Shown here piece after piece: positions 12,901-24,239 of a stretch of 64,000 nt of DNA (positions are counted from its first letter, which is position 1; every line of letters starts with the position of its first letter). The notes beneath the pieces were generated by a model. That model was not told the origin of the DNA. It saw only the letters and a program-made list of their open reading frames with translations, and ran no database searches. Source of the DNA: Saturnia japonica (taxonomy: Eukaryota > Arthropoda > Insecta > Lepidoptera > Saturniidae). Made by a program: the position numbers and the translations under genes. The stretch covers positions 14,299,327 through 14,363,326 of the forward strand of contig CM065313.1 of assembly GCA_033032175.1 (NCBI GenBank). The letters are read 5' to 3'.

Positions 12901-13600
12901 TGATAGAAAAACACAGTATCTTTAACTAACTCCTAGCAGACGTAACAGAAATTGACATGTTGACAGTTTTCAAATGTAAAGAAAGAAAGAGAGTGACATC
13001 AAAATAGACTATCGGAGACTCCAGGATTTTCCTTGACATTTTCATTACGGAAACACAAATCTTGTGGGTGTAATCAGAGTTAAGTGCAAGCACTGTATGT
13101 ACACGGTCCGATAACCCATGTAATAATGGTGTATGTCTGTTTATTTGGGGTTGCCCCCAGTGGCCTCCAACCTCCCCTAAATAGCCACCTCAAGCCTCGC
13201 ATGTCTAACGTTATCGCTGTCCGTAAGTGACCTGGTAACTAATCTTGATCATCCTCATTATCTGACAAGCTCCAGCCAGAATGATCTTCTCATCGGGTTC
13301 CGACTTAGTGGGTTTCTTCGAACAATCTTGATCCAATATTAACGGTATTCACGTTGCGATGCGGCTCCATCAAGAACTATTCTTTAAGATTATCATTGTC
13401 TGTTTATATAGCTCGTGGGCCCCAGAGCTTATGTTCTATGCCCAGAGCACGATTACTGTTGCTAGCGCACGGCTTCTCTACATTCTTTTCAGTTATTTTA
13501 TTTTTCCACGTATTTTTGAGTACTTCAGAAAACTATTATCTCGTTGCCATTACACATGTCTTCTTCTATTATATAATCCCATAGACACGATTCTCTGAAA
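9974..13600. other. Non-coding stretch, mostly unassigned
   Basis: AT-rich sequence without a convincing gene. About 11196-11265 is a minus-strand copy of the short SINE that recurs at 25901 and 52366 (TACTGTTAGCCGTAAGAGCTCC...GACGGCTTTTACAGCCTCACC). About 12330-12540 and 13130-13460 are less AT-rich but gave no recognisable protein. The overlapping open frames at 13354-13598 and 11656-11886 look like chance frames. No RNA gene was seen. Confidence 0.35.
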
Positions 13601-14229
13601 AATATGATAAAATTATATATGAAACATTCTATATTAAACTAAAAGGATCGTATTATAAATGATATTTGAACGGACGAATACATTAACCTAACCGATGCCC
13701 TGGAAATTTGACAATAAACAATACATAATTTAATTGAAAATAATACAGGAAATACAAGGCAAATAAGAGTATTAACAGTCAGTTGCAAGAAAGTCAACCA
13801 TTAAGACTTAATGCTGCCATTATAACTTTTATCCTCCATTAAGCACTTATCTGCATTGCAAGAACATCTATTAACAGGACTAATTTAATGACAAGTTAAT
13901 AATTAATTGTCAATCTATCAAAGACGTTATTAACTCAGTATTGCGTTGCAAGAAACTTTAAACATACTTTACTCTGACAATTCATTTGTTAAATTTTAAT
14001 GACGGATAAATAGCCCATTAGCAGTCCATTACGAAATTAAAAATATTTTTTGATGTGTCCTTCTCACTTTTGTGATATGTCTCCAATATCACTTTCATCT
14101 CTATAATCGTATGATGAAATGTTATCAACTGTAACATACCAGGTAGAATTGATATACGGAATAATTATCATAATACATAATTTGTGTCTAGATTCGGGTT
14201 CGCATAGAAAATTTTAGGTACAATAATCA

Positions 14230-16326
14230 TCTATACAATTAATAAACTTGAAGTGTCTGTTTGTAATGTCAAAATAACAGCTTTTTACTAAATGCAAATG
14301 AAAGTAAATATGGCACCTATAAAAAAACCAATTTATAATTTTTTTGTCTCTCTGTCTGTCTGTTTCTTCCGGTTATCTCCGAAACGGTTGGTACGATTTA
14401 GACAGGACTTTCACTGGCAAATAGCTGATGTTATAAGGAGTAACATAGGCTACTTTTACATCGCCAACGCCTTCAACAGCTTTCCGCATGGCGTTATACA
14501 GGAAGCGCTCCGATATCATGGAGTGCCCCTGTACCTGCGGCAGCTGTTGAGGGACTACCTTTAAGGCAGAGAGGTCGCTTTCGTGGATAGCAGGGGGTGA
14601 TGGTCCGGCGTCGGGTAGAGTGTGGGGTTACACAGGGGTTGGTATTGGGGCCGTTTTGTGGAACCTGGGCTACGACTGGGTGCTCCGCGGCGCACTCCCT
14701 TCAGGAGTGCGCATCATATGTTGCGCGGATGATACTCTGGTCGTAGCCCAAGGAAGATTTGGAAGGAGGTGGCACGCCTGTCCACGGAGGGAGCAACCCT
14801 GGTGGTAAGGCGCATCAGGATGTTAGGTCTCAGGGTGGCCCTAGAGAAAACTGTGGCGCTACTTTTTCATGGGCCACGGTGCGGGCCACCACCTGGGGCC
14901 AGCATTCTGATAGACGGGGTTAGAGTCCGGGTTGAGGTCCAGATGAAATATCTGGGCCTCACCCTCGACGGAAGGCGGTGGTTCGACCCCACTTTAGTGG
15001 GCTCGGACCGCGGTTAGCCGGGGCAGCGGCGACACACTGGGTCGGCTCCTCCCGAATTCGGGGGGGCCGGGTTCGAGTTGCCGCTGTTTATACGCGGGGG
15101 TCGTGCGGAGCATGGCCGTCTACGGGAACTGATCTGGATGGACGCCCTCAGCGTCCACAACAAACGTGTGCTGCATGCAGCGCAGCGTGTGGTAGCGCTG
15201 AGGATGATTCGCGGATACAGGTCTGTGTCTGCGGGGGCGGTCTTTGAGCTCGCCGGCTCCCCGCCGTGGGAGCTGGAGGCACAGGTGCTTGCCACCGTAT
15301 ATCAGTTTACGGTGGCGATGAAGGCAAGAGGGGAGTCTCCGGCTCCCACAGAGGTTTGCCAAATTAGGCGGCGGGCAAGAGAGGAGGTGTTAAGGAGATG
15401 AGAGGAGGACCTGACGGGTGCGTGTAATGGACATTATTCTATAGACGCCGACCGCCCGGTCCTCGGGAGGTGGTATGCCAAGGAGCGTGGCTCCCTGACG
15501 TTTCGTCTAGTGCAGGTGCTGACCAACAATGGGTGTTTTGGCTGGTACCTGCATCGGATTGCAAGAAGGAAGCCGACCGCCGCGTGCCATGAATGCGGTG
15601 CTGTCGAAGACTCGGCGCAGCACACTCTTTCTGAGTGCGCTGCTCGGGAGGGACAGCGCCGCGTTCTGGTCGCGGCGGTAGGAGTAGATCTCTCGCTGCC
15701 GAGTCTGGCGAGAGCCATGCTTGGCAGGGAGAAAGCATGGCTTGCTATGGTCTCCTTCTGCGAGGAAGTCATCTAGCAGAAAGAGACTGCGGAGAGGACT
15801 CGCAAGGAGGATCCTCTAAGTGGCCCTCTCCGCCAAAGACCGGATGGCCGGAGGAGGCATTTCATACGCCAACTCCCGCCACCCTAACCGAACCAGGGGA
15901 GACGGGTCGGGGGGCCCGTCTTCCCATTGCACAGGTTCGTTCGGTGGACGGAGGAGACAGCTAGGGTGTACTAAGCTGTCTCCTATTTAGTCCGGGGCCC
16001 TGAATTGCCGGGCCGGCCGCCCGCCGGGGCGACGCGGTTACATACTACCGCAGGTCCCGCGGTATCGCGGATCTCATATAACCATCCGTCCCCCCGAATT
16101 TCCATGACGGGTTTCTCCACGTTAAAAAAAAGGGCTACTTTTATTTTAGAAATAAATAAAATAAAACTGATTATGTGAATTAATTCGGGTGCTTGGCTTA
16201 CGTTGATTAAACCATAAGAAATATATCATATTAATGTACTACAAAATTATAAAGATTAAAAAGATGCCTGTAGGCCTGATCGAAGACATTCTGTAGTAAC
16301 GCGAGCGCCGCCGCGGGCACAGCTAG
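14230..16326 (+). mobile_element. Non-autonomous Helitron interrupted by an R1-clade LINE
   Basis: It starts TCTATACAATTAATAAACTT after host A at 14229 and ends GCCGCGGGCACAGCTAG at 16326 before host T, the A|T target rule. The interior matches two other copies in this window (44793 and 47284), sharing CTCCGAAACGGTTG, GGACTTTCACTGG, GGAGTAACNTAGGCTACTTT and AATTCGGGTG. Without the LINE it is about 0.4 kb and has no coding capacity. Confidence 0.8.
14459..16132 (+). pseudogene. R1-clade non-LTR retrotransposon, 5'-truncated and frameshifted
   Basis: The insertion has an 11-bp target duplication GGCTACTTTTA (14448-14458 and 16133-16143) and a short poly(A) before the right copy. Coding begins inside the reverse transcriptase domain: ANAFNSFPHGVIQEALRYHG, then VPLYLRQLL. 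A stop follows at about 14561 and a base is lost near 14650, in the QG..LG segment. The catalytic YADD box reads CADD (IICCADDTLV, near 14713). Thumb-region text RMLGLRVALEKT and KYLGLTLDGR follows. At about 15590-15640 a C-x2-C-x8-H-x4-C zinc knuckle (CHECG...HTLSEC) marks the usual C-terminal end. GC content is much higher than the neighbours, as is usual for this clade. It is not functional. Confidence 0.88.
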
Positions 16327-16773
16327 TTCTGAATAACATTGAACGTCTTTAGGAGCTTGAGCTGTGACACTTCGTTCAAAACATATAATTAAAGAATACA
16401 GCTTTTAACATCGTAATTAATTAACTAACCTTTTAACCTAATATTTCATATTCAAAGTTTTCAACGTGACGCGCTGACAATTCAAAACGAAATGCATTTT
16501 ATTTCAATAATTTAACGACAAACGCTTGCAATAGTTACAGAACAAAACGCAATCCGTTCGTTCATTAATTTTAAAAAACAATCACTCCTTCTGCGTAATG
16601 ATTTCATTTGTTAATGAAAACTTAAAGGGAAACATTACGCAATAGACATTAAACTAATGGAGACTTTAAATTTAATGGAACATTAACAAATGGAGAGCTA
16701 ATGACGACTTTCTTGCAACTGACTGTAAGATATTAAGATAAATAGAAGCGGATTACATAGACCTAATATAACA

Positions 16774-17688
16774 ATCTTTTATATCTAACTAGTAAGTGGG
16801 TTTACGAGGATTATAGCTAAAACTCTTGTACCACCTACAGATGGAATTTTCCACCCACGGCGATCCTGCACTAATAGATGGTGACGTCATAACAATCCGC
16901 TACACTACCTCATGACGTCATCAAGCTGCATCTTTATCTATACCTGCGACATGTACATTGACTATCAACCTTATAGAAGATCGCAGCAAATATCATTGTG
17001 TTGCTATATTCATATCAAATAAGTTCGGTTGGAAAGGTCAAGCGGAATAGAATATCGCACGTAACTCAAACATAAGTTTTTATATTATATTGCCAGAAAA
17101 GTTAATAAGTTATAAGATAAAATAAAGTTTCTATAGAGTTTTACCGCAGAGTATAAAAAATTTACTACTTAAATCCTTTTTTTAAATAAACTTTTTTAGC
17201 GGAGGTGAGGAACAGAGAGTAAAGTTCCTCATCCGCCATAGAAAAGGGAGGATCTTCCGGCCAGATGGGTGCTATGCCTGGCGGGCAGCTGCCCCGACGG
17301 TTGTAGTCGGGTTCTTGTATATATACTCAACGATTGAGTTAATTTCTATAGCGCAATGTAGGATAGTAGGATGCGTCTTATGTGGCTCGATAGATGTCGC
17401 TATGTGTCGCTACGTAGTTGCGTCAATGCGTTGATGCGTCAGTTGTGGCGAGAGATGTCGCTACACTTTTATTCAATATTTCAGTTGTACTAAAATTAAA
17501 ATAATAATTTTATTCAAGGACTGTACTAGTGTCATTTATATAGGTGAATAAAATTTTACATTATAAATTTACTGTTATATTGAATAATTTTAAAAGCTTG
17601 TTAAACTTGAAAGTAATTTATTTGAGTACTTTAAATTCCCCTTCCTCCTTTTTTTATTTGCGCTACAAACATTTCTACAAGCTGCAAC
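16774..17688. other. Unassigned sequence with a GC-rich island
   Basis: No gene seen. About 17200-17470 is notably richer in G+C than its surroundings (GTTCCTCATCCGCCATAGAA, then TGCCTGGCGGGCAGCTGCCC) and contains internal near-repeats of GATGTCGCTA/GTGTCGCTAC and TTGCGTCAATGCGTTGATGC. It may be the end of an LTR-type or other element; no protein motif supports a choice. Confidence 0.35.
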
Positions 17689-17949
17689 TGCCTCATTAGC
17701 ATATTGGTCCTAAGCGCGACTGCTATGCTCGGGATTCTGGGTTTGATTACCAGGTCGAGCAAAATGTTATTAGGTTTTTCTGTGAAATTATCAGTAGCAG
17801 CTTGGAGTTTAGCTTTGTACCCGATAAATGGCAATAGGCTCGCCCCTTACATGGGACCTAAAAATATTCCTGGTGAACTGTGGGTGTAGGTACATTACTA
17901 CACCTCTGCCTAACCCTTCGGGGATACCGGCGTGATGGTATGTTATGTT
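17689..17949 (+). mobile_element. tRNA-derived SINE, diverged copy
   Basis: This is a copy of a ~260-bp SINE also present at 34397 and 40719 and reversed at 57707, 60614 and 63355. Diagnostic phrases are CAGGTCGAGCAAA, GGGTTTTTCT, GGCAATAGGCTCGCCCCTTA and ACACCTCTGCCTAACCC. The tRNA-like promoter boxes are degraded here (TAGCATATTGG and GGGTTTGATTAC). Open frames on both strands across it are chance. Confidence 0.8.
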
Positions 17950-19041
17950 ACAAGCTTTTAAAATTATTCGTCGTTTTTTATGTACTAATAAAATAAGCTT
18001 CAATAGATGACTGGGTGTTATAATATTTAGTAGATATATAGATTTATAAAGCCAAAAGGAAATATGTAATGAAAGAAAAATAAAATCTAATATAAATATA
18101 TTTCCAGGACATTTACAAATTTTCGTGATATTATTTTCCTAAAGTTCGTTCAATAAGATTTTAATACATTAAAAAAAATGTTGCCCTAATAAATAATTTT
18201 ATAAAACCTTACAGTCCAATATTGAAGATCTCACATAAAACATTAACACCTCACGAGACAGTGTTTGATTTAAAGGATATAAACCAAGATCCAACGCCTT
18301 AGCTGCTACGTCATGTATCAATCAGTACAATCAACGCAATGTAGGTTGAGGTCAGGAATCGCCGCCGCCGCCCTGGCCGCGTCTATCCGAATTTAGTGAT
18401 GCATAGGCCTGGATATTCGGCGATGAGCAGGCTCGACACAGGAACAATAATTCTCACAAGTGAGATTGATTCCATGAAAACAGAATTTAAAAATGCAATT
18501 AATAAATAGCTCGACTTGAGACTTCCGACTTCTATATTCTTTTAGTACTATTAAACTTATTATTGTTGGTATTAACTTTGTTAAAGAATGTTGCAACGTG
18601 AAACCTATTAAACTTGTTAGTTATTATATATGTAAAAAAAATAATTATATGTGTACTGTCAACTAGACGATTGTTTTAATAAATAATGTTTTTTCTATTG
18701 CTCCTAATAAATCTTATATAAAACTCCGTTCACTTTATGAAATTTTACCAAATAAAATGTATAAATATCAATGATTATACTATTTTCACAATCTTTTAAA
18801 AATATCAGTTTTTACTATTCAAAAGTCTATCGTATAATGACAATTGTTTTTCTGCCTAGCTTTCAAATACAGTTCTCACGATTCAGTTTTTAAAATTATC
18901 CTAATATTTTTGAATAGTAGAATCATATATTATTCATATATTAAGAAAACATTTTTATCTTTTTGCGCATGTCCTAAAACTATCATAGTATTTGACATGT
19001 TAGTCAAACCTAAATTGTAAACAAACAATGTATTATAATTA
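17950..19041. other. AT-rich stretch, no gene seen
   Basis: Only a short GC-rich patch near 18355-18385 (a run of CGCCGC units) stands out. The frame at 18393-18596 (minus) has no recognisable motif. Nothing else could be assigned. Confidence 0.3.
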
Positions 19042-19264
19042 AATATGATAAAATTATATGAAACATTCTATATTAAACTAAAAGGATCGTATTATAAATG
19101 ATATCTGAACGGACGAATACGTTAACCTAACCGATGCCCTGGAAATTTGACAATAAACAATACATAATATAAACTAAAATAATACAGGAAATAATTGTAT
19201 TTTTTACCTTGGTAATTAAGAGTATTAAGATAAGTAGAAGCGGACCACATAGACCTAATATAAC
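19042..19264 (+). repeat. Uninterrupted copy of the ~220-bp dispersed repeat
   Basis: Same unit as the one broken at 13601-16773. Its continuous reading across GAGTATTAAGATAAG serves as the pre-insertion sequence for the TIR element there. The minus-strand frame 19127-19366 overlapping it is not supported as a gene. Confidence 0.8.
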
Positions 19265-21403
19265 ATGGGATACGTTACATTTGGCGGCTACAATGAAAGC
19301 ATAGTTACAACACATAAATATTAGAACAGATTCTTCTATGCAAACAGTTATTTCGGTCGACGTCACGGAAATGTTTTAAAAATATCTCATAAATTGTTTA
19401 TTAGTGCCGTCATGGTTTGGTCTTCGTTATGATTTCTTTACTCTTCTAAATTGTACAAAAAATTTAAATGATGTGTTGTTAAATACGAGCATGCGCTCGC
19501 TCGACTTTGCTAAATCTTGTTCCCTGGCATAATTTATATTCCGAACGCACCCCGAGATATTCTAACGCGTTACGAGCCGGGTTCACGAAACATTGTGACT
19601 GTACTTAAAAAGCTCTGAAACTTAATTAATTTTCCCACGATATATATGTATAATTAAGTGACCTGAAAACATTAAACATTGTGCATCACAAATTAATAAG
19701 TTGTTTGCTGTGTGGGTAAATTATCAAACTTTTCTGTATAAAGTAAATTAGTTTTGCAAGAAAATTTGTAAGTAAAATGTATAAAGTTTAAAATTATTAA
19801 AACTCATACCTACTATGTATTTACAAAAAAAGCTGATATAAAAGGAGCTTTGGTGAGTTATTCTTAAGTATACCTATTTTATTTAAGTTTCATTTTCTTT
19901 TTGTTCTCTTTACATACATTAAACATAGATTTGTCTGAGTATTTTCTGTAATACAACTACAGATAAACATTTGTCAATAATTGTACACTTACTGAAAAAT
20001 TAAATAAAAATCTTAACTATGAACTCAACTTTAATGTTAAATATCTTATGAATGAGTAACTCTATCGTCCATTTATAAGAGTCCTTTTTGTAGACCTTTA
20101 AATTTCTCATACTTTTCATATTACTTTGAAATCAATTTAAACAATTGTTAAAGATTGAAAAAAAAATGCGTGTTACTTAAATGGAAATGTATCGTGTGTT
20201 ACCATGTTTTACCAGCCCCTTCAGGCACCTGCCTGCTCAAATGCCTCTTCACGCTTAATCTAAAAGAACCGATACCATAGAATATATGTCATATGACAAA
20301 ACATTCAATGAAAGACCATTCCTCATGCATATAGTTACCACTTGCTTAGCGACACTGCTTGCACCTGGCCTATCCGTACCAAGCTATCCCCATGGTATGA
20401 ACGGTTGAGCTGTTTTGGAGTTTATTAGTCTCATCATATAATATGAGATTAATACTTAAATTATACTATAATATTTGTCTATTATTAACCAATTTTATTT
20501 ATAGTTTTTGCATAGGAAGTAGTATTATGTTTCAATTTAAGGGCTATGAGAATTTTCAATATTAAATATATAAAAATTAAATTATCGTACTATATACGGG
20601 AAATAATTATTATAGCAACTTAAACTGTATTGATATCTACTGATAATGTATTTATCATATTAAAAGAGGCTTTTTAACTTACAACCGACTACAATAATAT
20701 TTTTTTAATTCAAAGATTATTTGCACATAATATGTAGGTATAAAAAAGTGTAGAATCTGTAATATGAAATACTATTTGTAATACATGCTTATAATAAATA
20801 ACAACATAATCGAAATAGGATGAAAAAATTATCAAAAAGTATAAAAATAAATATTATTTTCTCTACCTATACAATAATATTATTGTTACACCTGATCACT
20901 AAATATTCATTGTGTTTGCTCTCATATTGTTGAACCACAATTCAGACAGACCACTTTAAAAGAATGAGTGAGCAAAAATTTGGTTCCCTTCATTCTTATG
21001 AAGAGAGGAACTGATTTTGAAGATAATAAAAACAATGATTGACAAAATAATAATTTCGAAGTTAAACACGACTAAATTTTTTTTTCTGAAATGACGTAAT
21101 ATTGGTGTATAATTTTACATTTATAATTAATGTATCAACATAAGTAACACTGAATAGTGAATATTATCTTCATTTTAATATTCTTACATACAAAGGCGTA
21201 AGACGTTTTTGTATTATATATGTTCTATTATGTAATTTAAGAAACAAGTTATGTGGATAGTAGTAAACTATTGCGACAAAAAAATAACGAACCCTTAATC
21301 TATAAATATTAATAATAATGGTGTGAACAATTATGGCTTGAAATAGAAGTAACTTTAAAAAAATCGGCAATATCATTAATTTACATTTGCGTGAAAATAA
21401 TAA
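19265..21403. other. AT-rich stretch, no gene seen
   Basis: No coding exon, RNA gene or complete mobile element was recognised. About 20210-20280 (CAGGCACCTGCCTGCTCAAATG, CCTCTTCACGC) resembles a dispersed repeat also found near 25130-25170. Confidence 0.3.
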
Positions 21404-21405
21404 TA

Positions 21406-22689
21406 GGTCTTTACCTATGAAATTGCCGTTCTGCAGTACTAGCCATTTCAAATCAAAATAATTTTTGTTTGGCTAAGAATTCTAATTTCAAATTAATTTT
21501 ATTTTAAAAACATGGAATTCTTTTTCCAAAAGTAGTCATGTGTTTATTGATTAGTGTTACATTTTCATCGCATTTCAATCTTTTTGTCATCATGGATACG
21601 TTAAAAATTCGAGTAATTATGGAATATGAGTACCGTCGTGGCAGCAACGCGGCACAAGCGGCACGCAACATCAACGACGTTTACGGAGCTAACACTACAA
21701 ACCAACGCACCACCTGTTATTGGTTTGCTCGCTTCCGTTCTGGGAATTTCGACCTGAAAAATGAACCTCACGGTCGTCCGAAGACTTTGGTAGACAATGA
21801 CGAATTAAAGGCGATTGTGGAAGCTGATGACACACAATCTACGGCTGAATTAGCAGCAGCTTTCGACGTTAGCGTCAAAACAATATTGGTCCATTTGCGT
21901 CAAATTGACAAGGTAAAAAAGCTTGACAAATGGGTGCCCCACGAACTCAATGATCGCCAGCGCGAAGTACGCGTCGAGACGTGCCTTGCACTGCTCAACA
22001 GACACAAAAATGAAGGAATTTTGAACCGCATTGTTATCTGCGATGAAAAATGGATTCTGTTTTATAACCGCAAGCGCTCAGCAAGTTGGTTGGATTCTGG
22101 TTCAGCACCTAAACAATGCCCTAAACGAAAACTTACCCCTAGAAAAGTAATGGTCACTGTTTGGTGGTCAAACGCCGGTGTGATTCATCACAGCTTCTTA
22201 CCAAACGGGGTGAGCATTACTGCAGATGTGTACTGTGAAGAACTGAACACAATGATGGAGAAGCTGGCACATCTCCAACCAGCATTGGTCAATCGCTCGT
22301 CTCCGCTGCTCCTGCACGACAACGTGCGACCTCATACTGCACAGCAGACGGTCTCCAAGTTGCAAGAACTGGGGTTGGAAGTTCTCCGTCATCCGCCCTA
22401 CTCACCAGACCTTGCGCCTACAGACTACTACTTTTTCCAGAATTTGGATTACTCCTTGGCGGAAAAAAAATTCAATACCCGAGAGGCAGTACAAAGTGCC
22501 TTTGAAGAATTTGTTGCCTCCCGTCCAGCTGATTTCTTTAAGAAGGGCATCAATAAACTGCCACTGCGCTGGCAAAGATGCATTGATTGCATGGGTGATT
22601 GATTACTTCGATTAATACAAATAAAAAATACATGAAAAAAATCGTTTAAATTTTTTTCATACAAAACGGCAATTTCATAGGAAACGACC
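21406..22689 (+). mobile_element. Mariner element, copy 1 (full length)
   Basis: Terminal inverted repeats are nearly perfect: left GGTCTTTACCTATGAAATTG from 21406, right the complement of GGTCGTTTCCTATGAAATTG ending at 22689. TA dinucleotides flank both ends (21404-21405, 22690-22691), the mariner target duplication. Length is 1284 bp, typical of the family. It encodes an uninterrupted transposase and lies about 1.5 kb upstream of the RYamide receptor coding start. Confidence 0.93.
21592..22602 (+). CDS. Mariner transposase (DD34D), copy 1
   Basis: Cut-and-paste transposase of 336 residues from the start MDTLKIRV, chosen because the relative at 27700 also has it and the upstream frame extension differs between copies. 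N-terminal helix-turn-helix DNA-binding part (RRGSNAAQAARNIND, then GRPKTLVDNDELKAIV). Linker WVPHEL is the family motif. The catalytic triad is complete: CDEKW, then HDNVRPH, then SPDLAPTDY with 34 residues between the last two Asp. Near the 3' end a 4-base duplication (GATTGATT) creates an early stop after CMGD, so the last residues YFD seen in copy 2 are lost. The sequence resembles the mellifera-type mariners. Activity is not known. Confidence 0.92.
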   Translation: MDTLKIRVIMEYEYRRGSNAAQAARNINDVYGANTTNQRTTCYWFARFRSGNFDLKNEPHGRPKTLVDNDELKAIVEADDTQSTAELAAAFDVSVKTILVHLRQIDKVKKLDKWVPHELNDRQREVRVETCLALLNRHKNEGILNRIVICDEKWILFYNRKRSASWLDSGSAPKQCPKRKLTPRKVMVTVWWSNAGVIHHSFLPNGVSITADVYCEELNTMMEKLAHLQPALVNRSSPLLLHDNVRPHTAQQTVSKLQELGLEVLRHPPYSPDLAPTDYYFFQNLDYSLAEKKFNTREAVQSAFEEFVASRPADFFKKGINKLPLRWQRCIDCMGD

Positions 22690-22691
22690 TA

Positions 22692-24181
22692 ATAATATTA
22701 ACGCGGAAATTATAATTGTACGATAAATCCATAATAAGGATCTTTACAGCATTCAATCTGGTTTCATTGTTAAGAAAACGAATATTGTGTATTAAGAGGA
22801 TTTGCAATAAATAAATCAAATAATATTTAGCTTTATTAAAAAGCCTAAACAATAATTTTGTAATCTGAGCGGAGTCGCGGGCACAACTTGTATGCAGATT
22901 AGAGATGGCTTCATTTGGGAATTCAATTCAAATTTGCAAATGAATGCCTTTGATAACCTATGTTATCTAGTTTTGTAAAGTAAATCTGACGTAAAAGATA
23001 TTTCAAATAAATAATAGTTTATTTGTTTTCTAAACATGTATGCATCTTGATATAGGTGTATTTTTAGGTATAATCTAGAATGTGAATTTAATCATGAGCT
23101 ATGCACTGAATAAAAACTTTCTAGAAAATACTGAAAATGCTTAAGGTTTATTTATTTTAACTACAAAAAAATAATGGTATTAGGTTTTATCAAACTGCTA
23201 CGATTCGGAGAGTAGATATAAATAATGAAAATAAATCTTCATTTATCAGATACGTCTTCACATAAGCCATATCCATTGGTAGGGATTTGCCAATTTATTT
23301 CAAATTGTGAATCAAACTTATAAATTACTGCTGATTGTGAAGAACTGCGATGATTTTTCACATTAAGATCAAAGGACTGTAATTTATTTCTATTTCTGTT
23401 TTAAGGAGTTTAAAAAAACGTTTTCAATATATTAATGCGAATAAATATATGGCATTCGAATTATTAGATCTATAATGTAATATTATATAGAATAGAATTA
23501 TTGATGTCTTTGCGAGTATTAAGACTGTATTTTAATGTATGTTCTTAAATCTTCTTCTTTTTCCACCTAAGTAAGGTCGCTATAATGTATTCGTCCTTTA
23601 TATTGATTTGTTGAAATTCGGCGCACGAATGAAACATTACGCCGCCTGATTGACGTCCTTGAGATCTCCTTGTTTATGTCTTGCCGTCGTCGATAGCTAA
23701 ATAGCATCTATCATCGCCTTTAAAGCCTTCTACTACCTACTGCTTTACAAGTACAGAAATACAGAAATTCTTAATATTAAATTGAGAATCTGAGTATGTA
23801 TTGTATCCTAAATTTTGAAATCAATATCAAGGAATTCTCGGTATATCTCGAAATATCTTCGTAGCCACTAATCTAGTTAATATAATGAAAGATTTGACAA
23901 ATGAATATGAACATACTATAATATAATAAATAATATTGAAATTAAGACTTATAATTTAATTTATTCTTAATATTTGTGACATCCTTGAATATTGTGAATA
24001 TTTAATGCTAAGGGATGATTTATTTACTTCAATGTTATTTTTGTGGAACCTATTCTTAACTGTTTCTTCGAATTCTCCATAATATAAGTAAACGGTGTAT
24101 GCATGTGTTTGGTTTGTAATTTGTTGTTTGTTGTTTCTTTTAATTTTTTTAAATGATAAATAATAGATCTCTGTATTTCAG
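22692..24181. other. Receptor upstream flank, AT-rich
   Basis: A degraded Helitron-like 3' end (GCGGAGTCGCGGGCACAACTTG) lies near 22866. A good splice acceptor (CTGTATTTCAG, AG at 24180-24181) precedes the receptor start by 58 bp, so the 5' untranslated region probably has an upstream exon, which could not be located. No promoter was identified. Confidence 0.4.
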
Positions 24182-24239
24182 CTATCCACGATAGTAATAG
24201 AAGATGTAACGTGAGGATGGGACACGAAACCGATAAAGG

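Larger units (their letters stand above)
13775..16726. mobile_element. Unrecognised TIR DNA transposon, non-autonomous, host of nested insertions
   Basis: The two ends are perfect inverted repeats of about 21 bp: left end containing CAGTCAGTTGCAAGAAAGTC from 13776, right end its complement, finishing at 16726. The flanks give a candidate target duplication of 9-10 bp, AAGAGTATTA (13765-13774) against AAGATATTA (16727-16735), one base apart. The left arm repeats TTGCAAGAA at about 13783, 13856 and 13945, a subterminal pattern. Apart from the Helitron and LINE inside it, the element is about 0.85 kb without transposase, rich in CATTAA/TTAATG. Target length is compatible with Mutator- or hAT-type elements, but the family is not recognised. 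Confidence 0.7.
13601..16773 (+). repeat. Dispersed ~220-bp repeat split by a transposon; relative at 19042
   Basis: 13601-13774 plus 16727-16773 together match 19042-19264 in the same orientation, with few differences; for example both contain AAAGGATCGTATTATAAATG, CCTAACCGATGCCCTGGAAA and AGAAGCGG...CATAGACCTAATATAACA. In the copy at 19042 the sequence runs straight through (GAGTATTAAGATAAGTAG), so that copy is a natural empty site for the insertion at 13775-16726. No coding or clear terminal repeat was seen in the unit itself. Confidence 0.8.

Noticed and set aside
13354..13598. Two overlapping open frames of 76 and 79 residues
   Set aside because: Hydrophobic chance frames in different phases with no splice or motif support.
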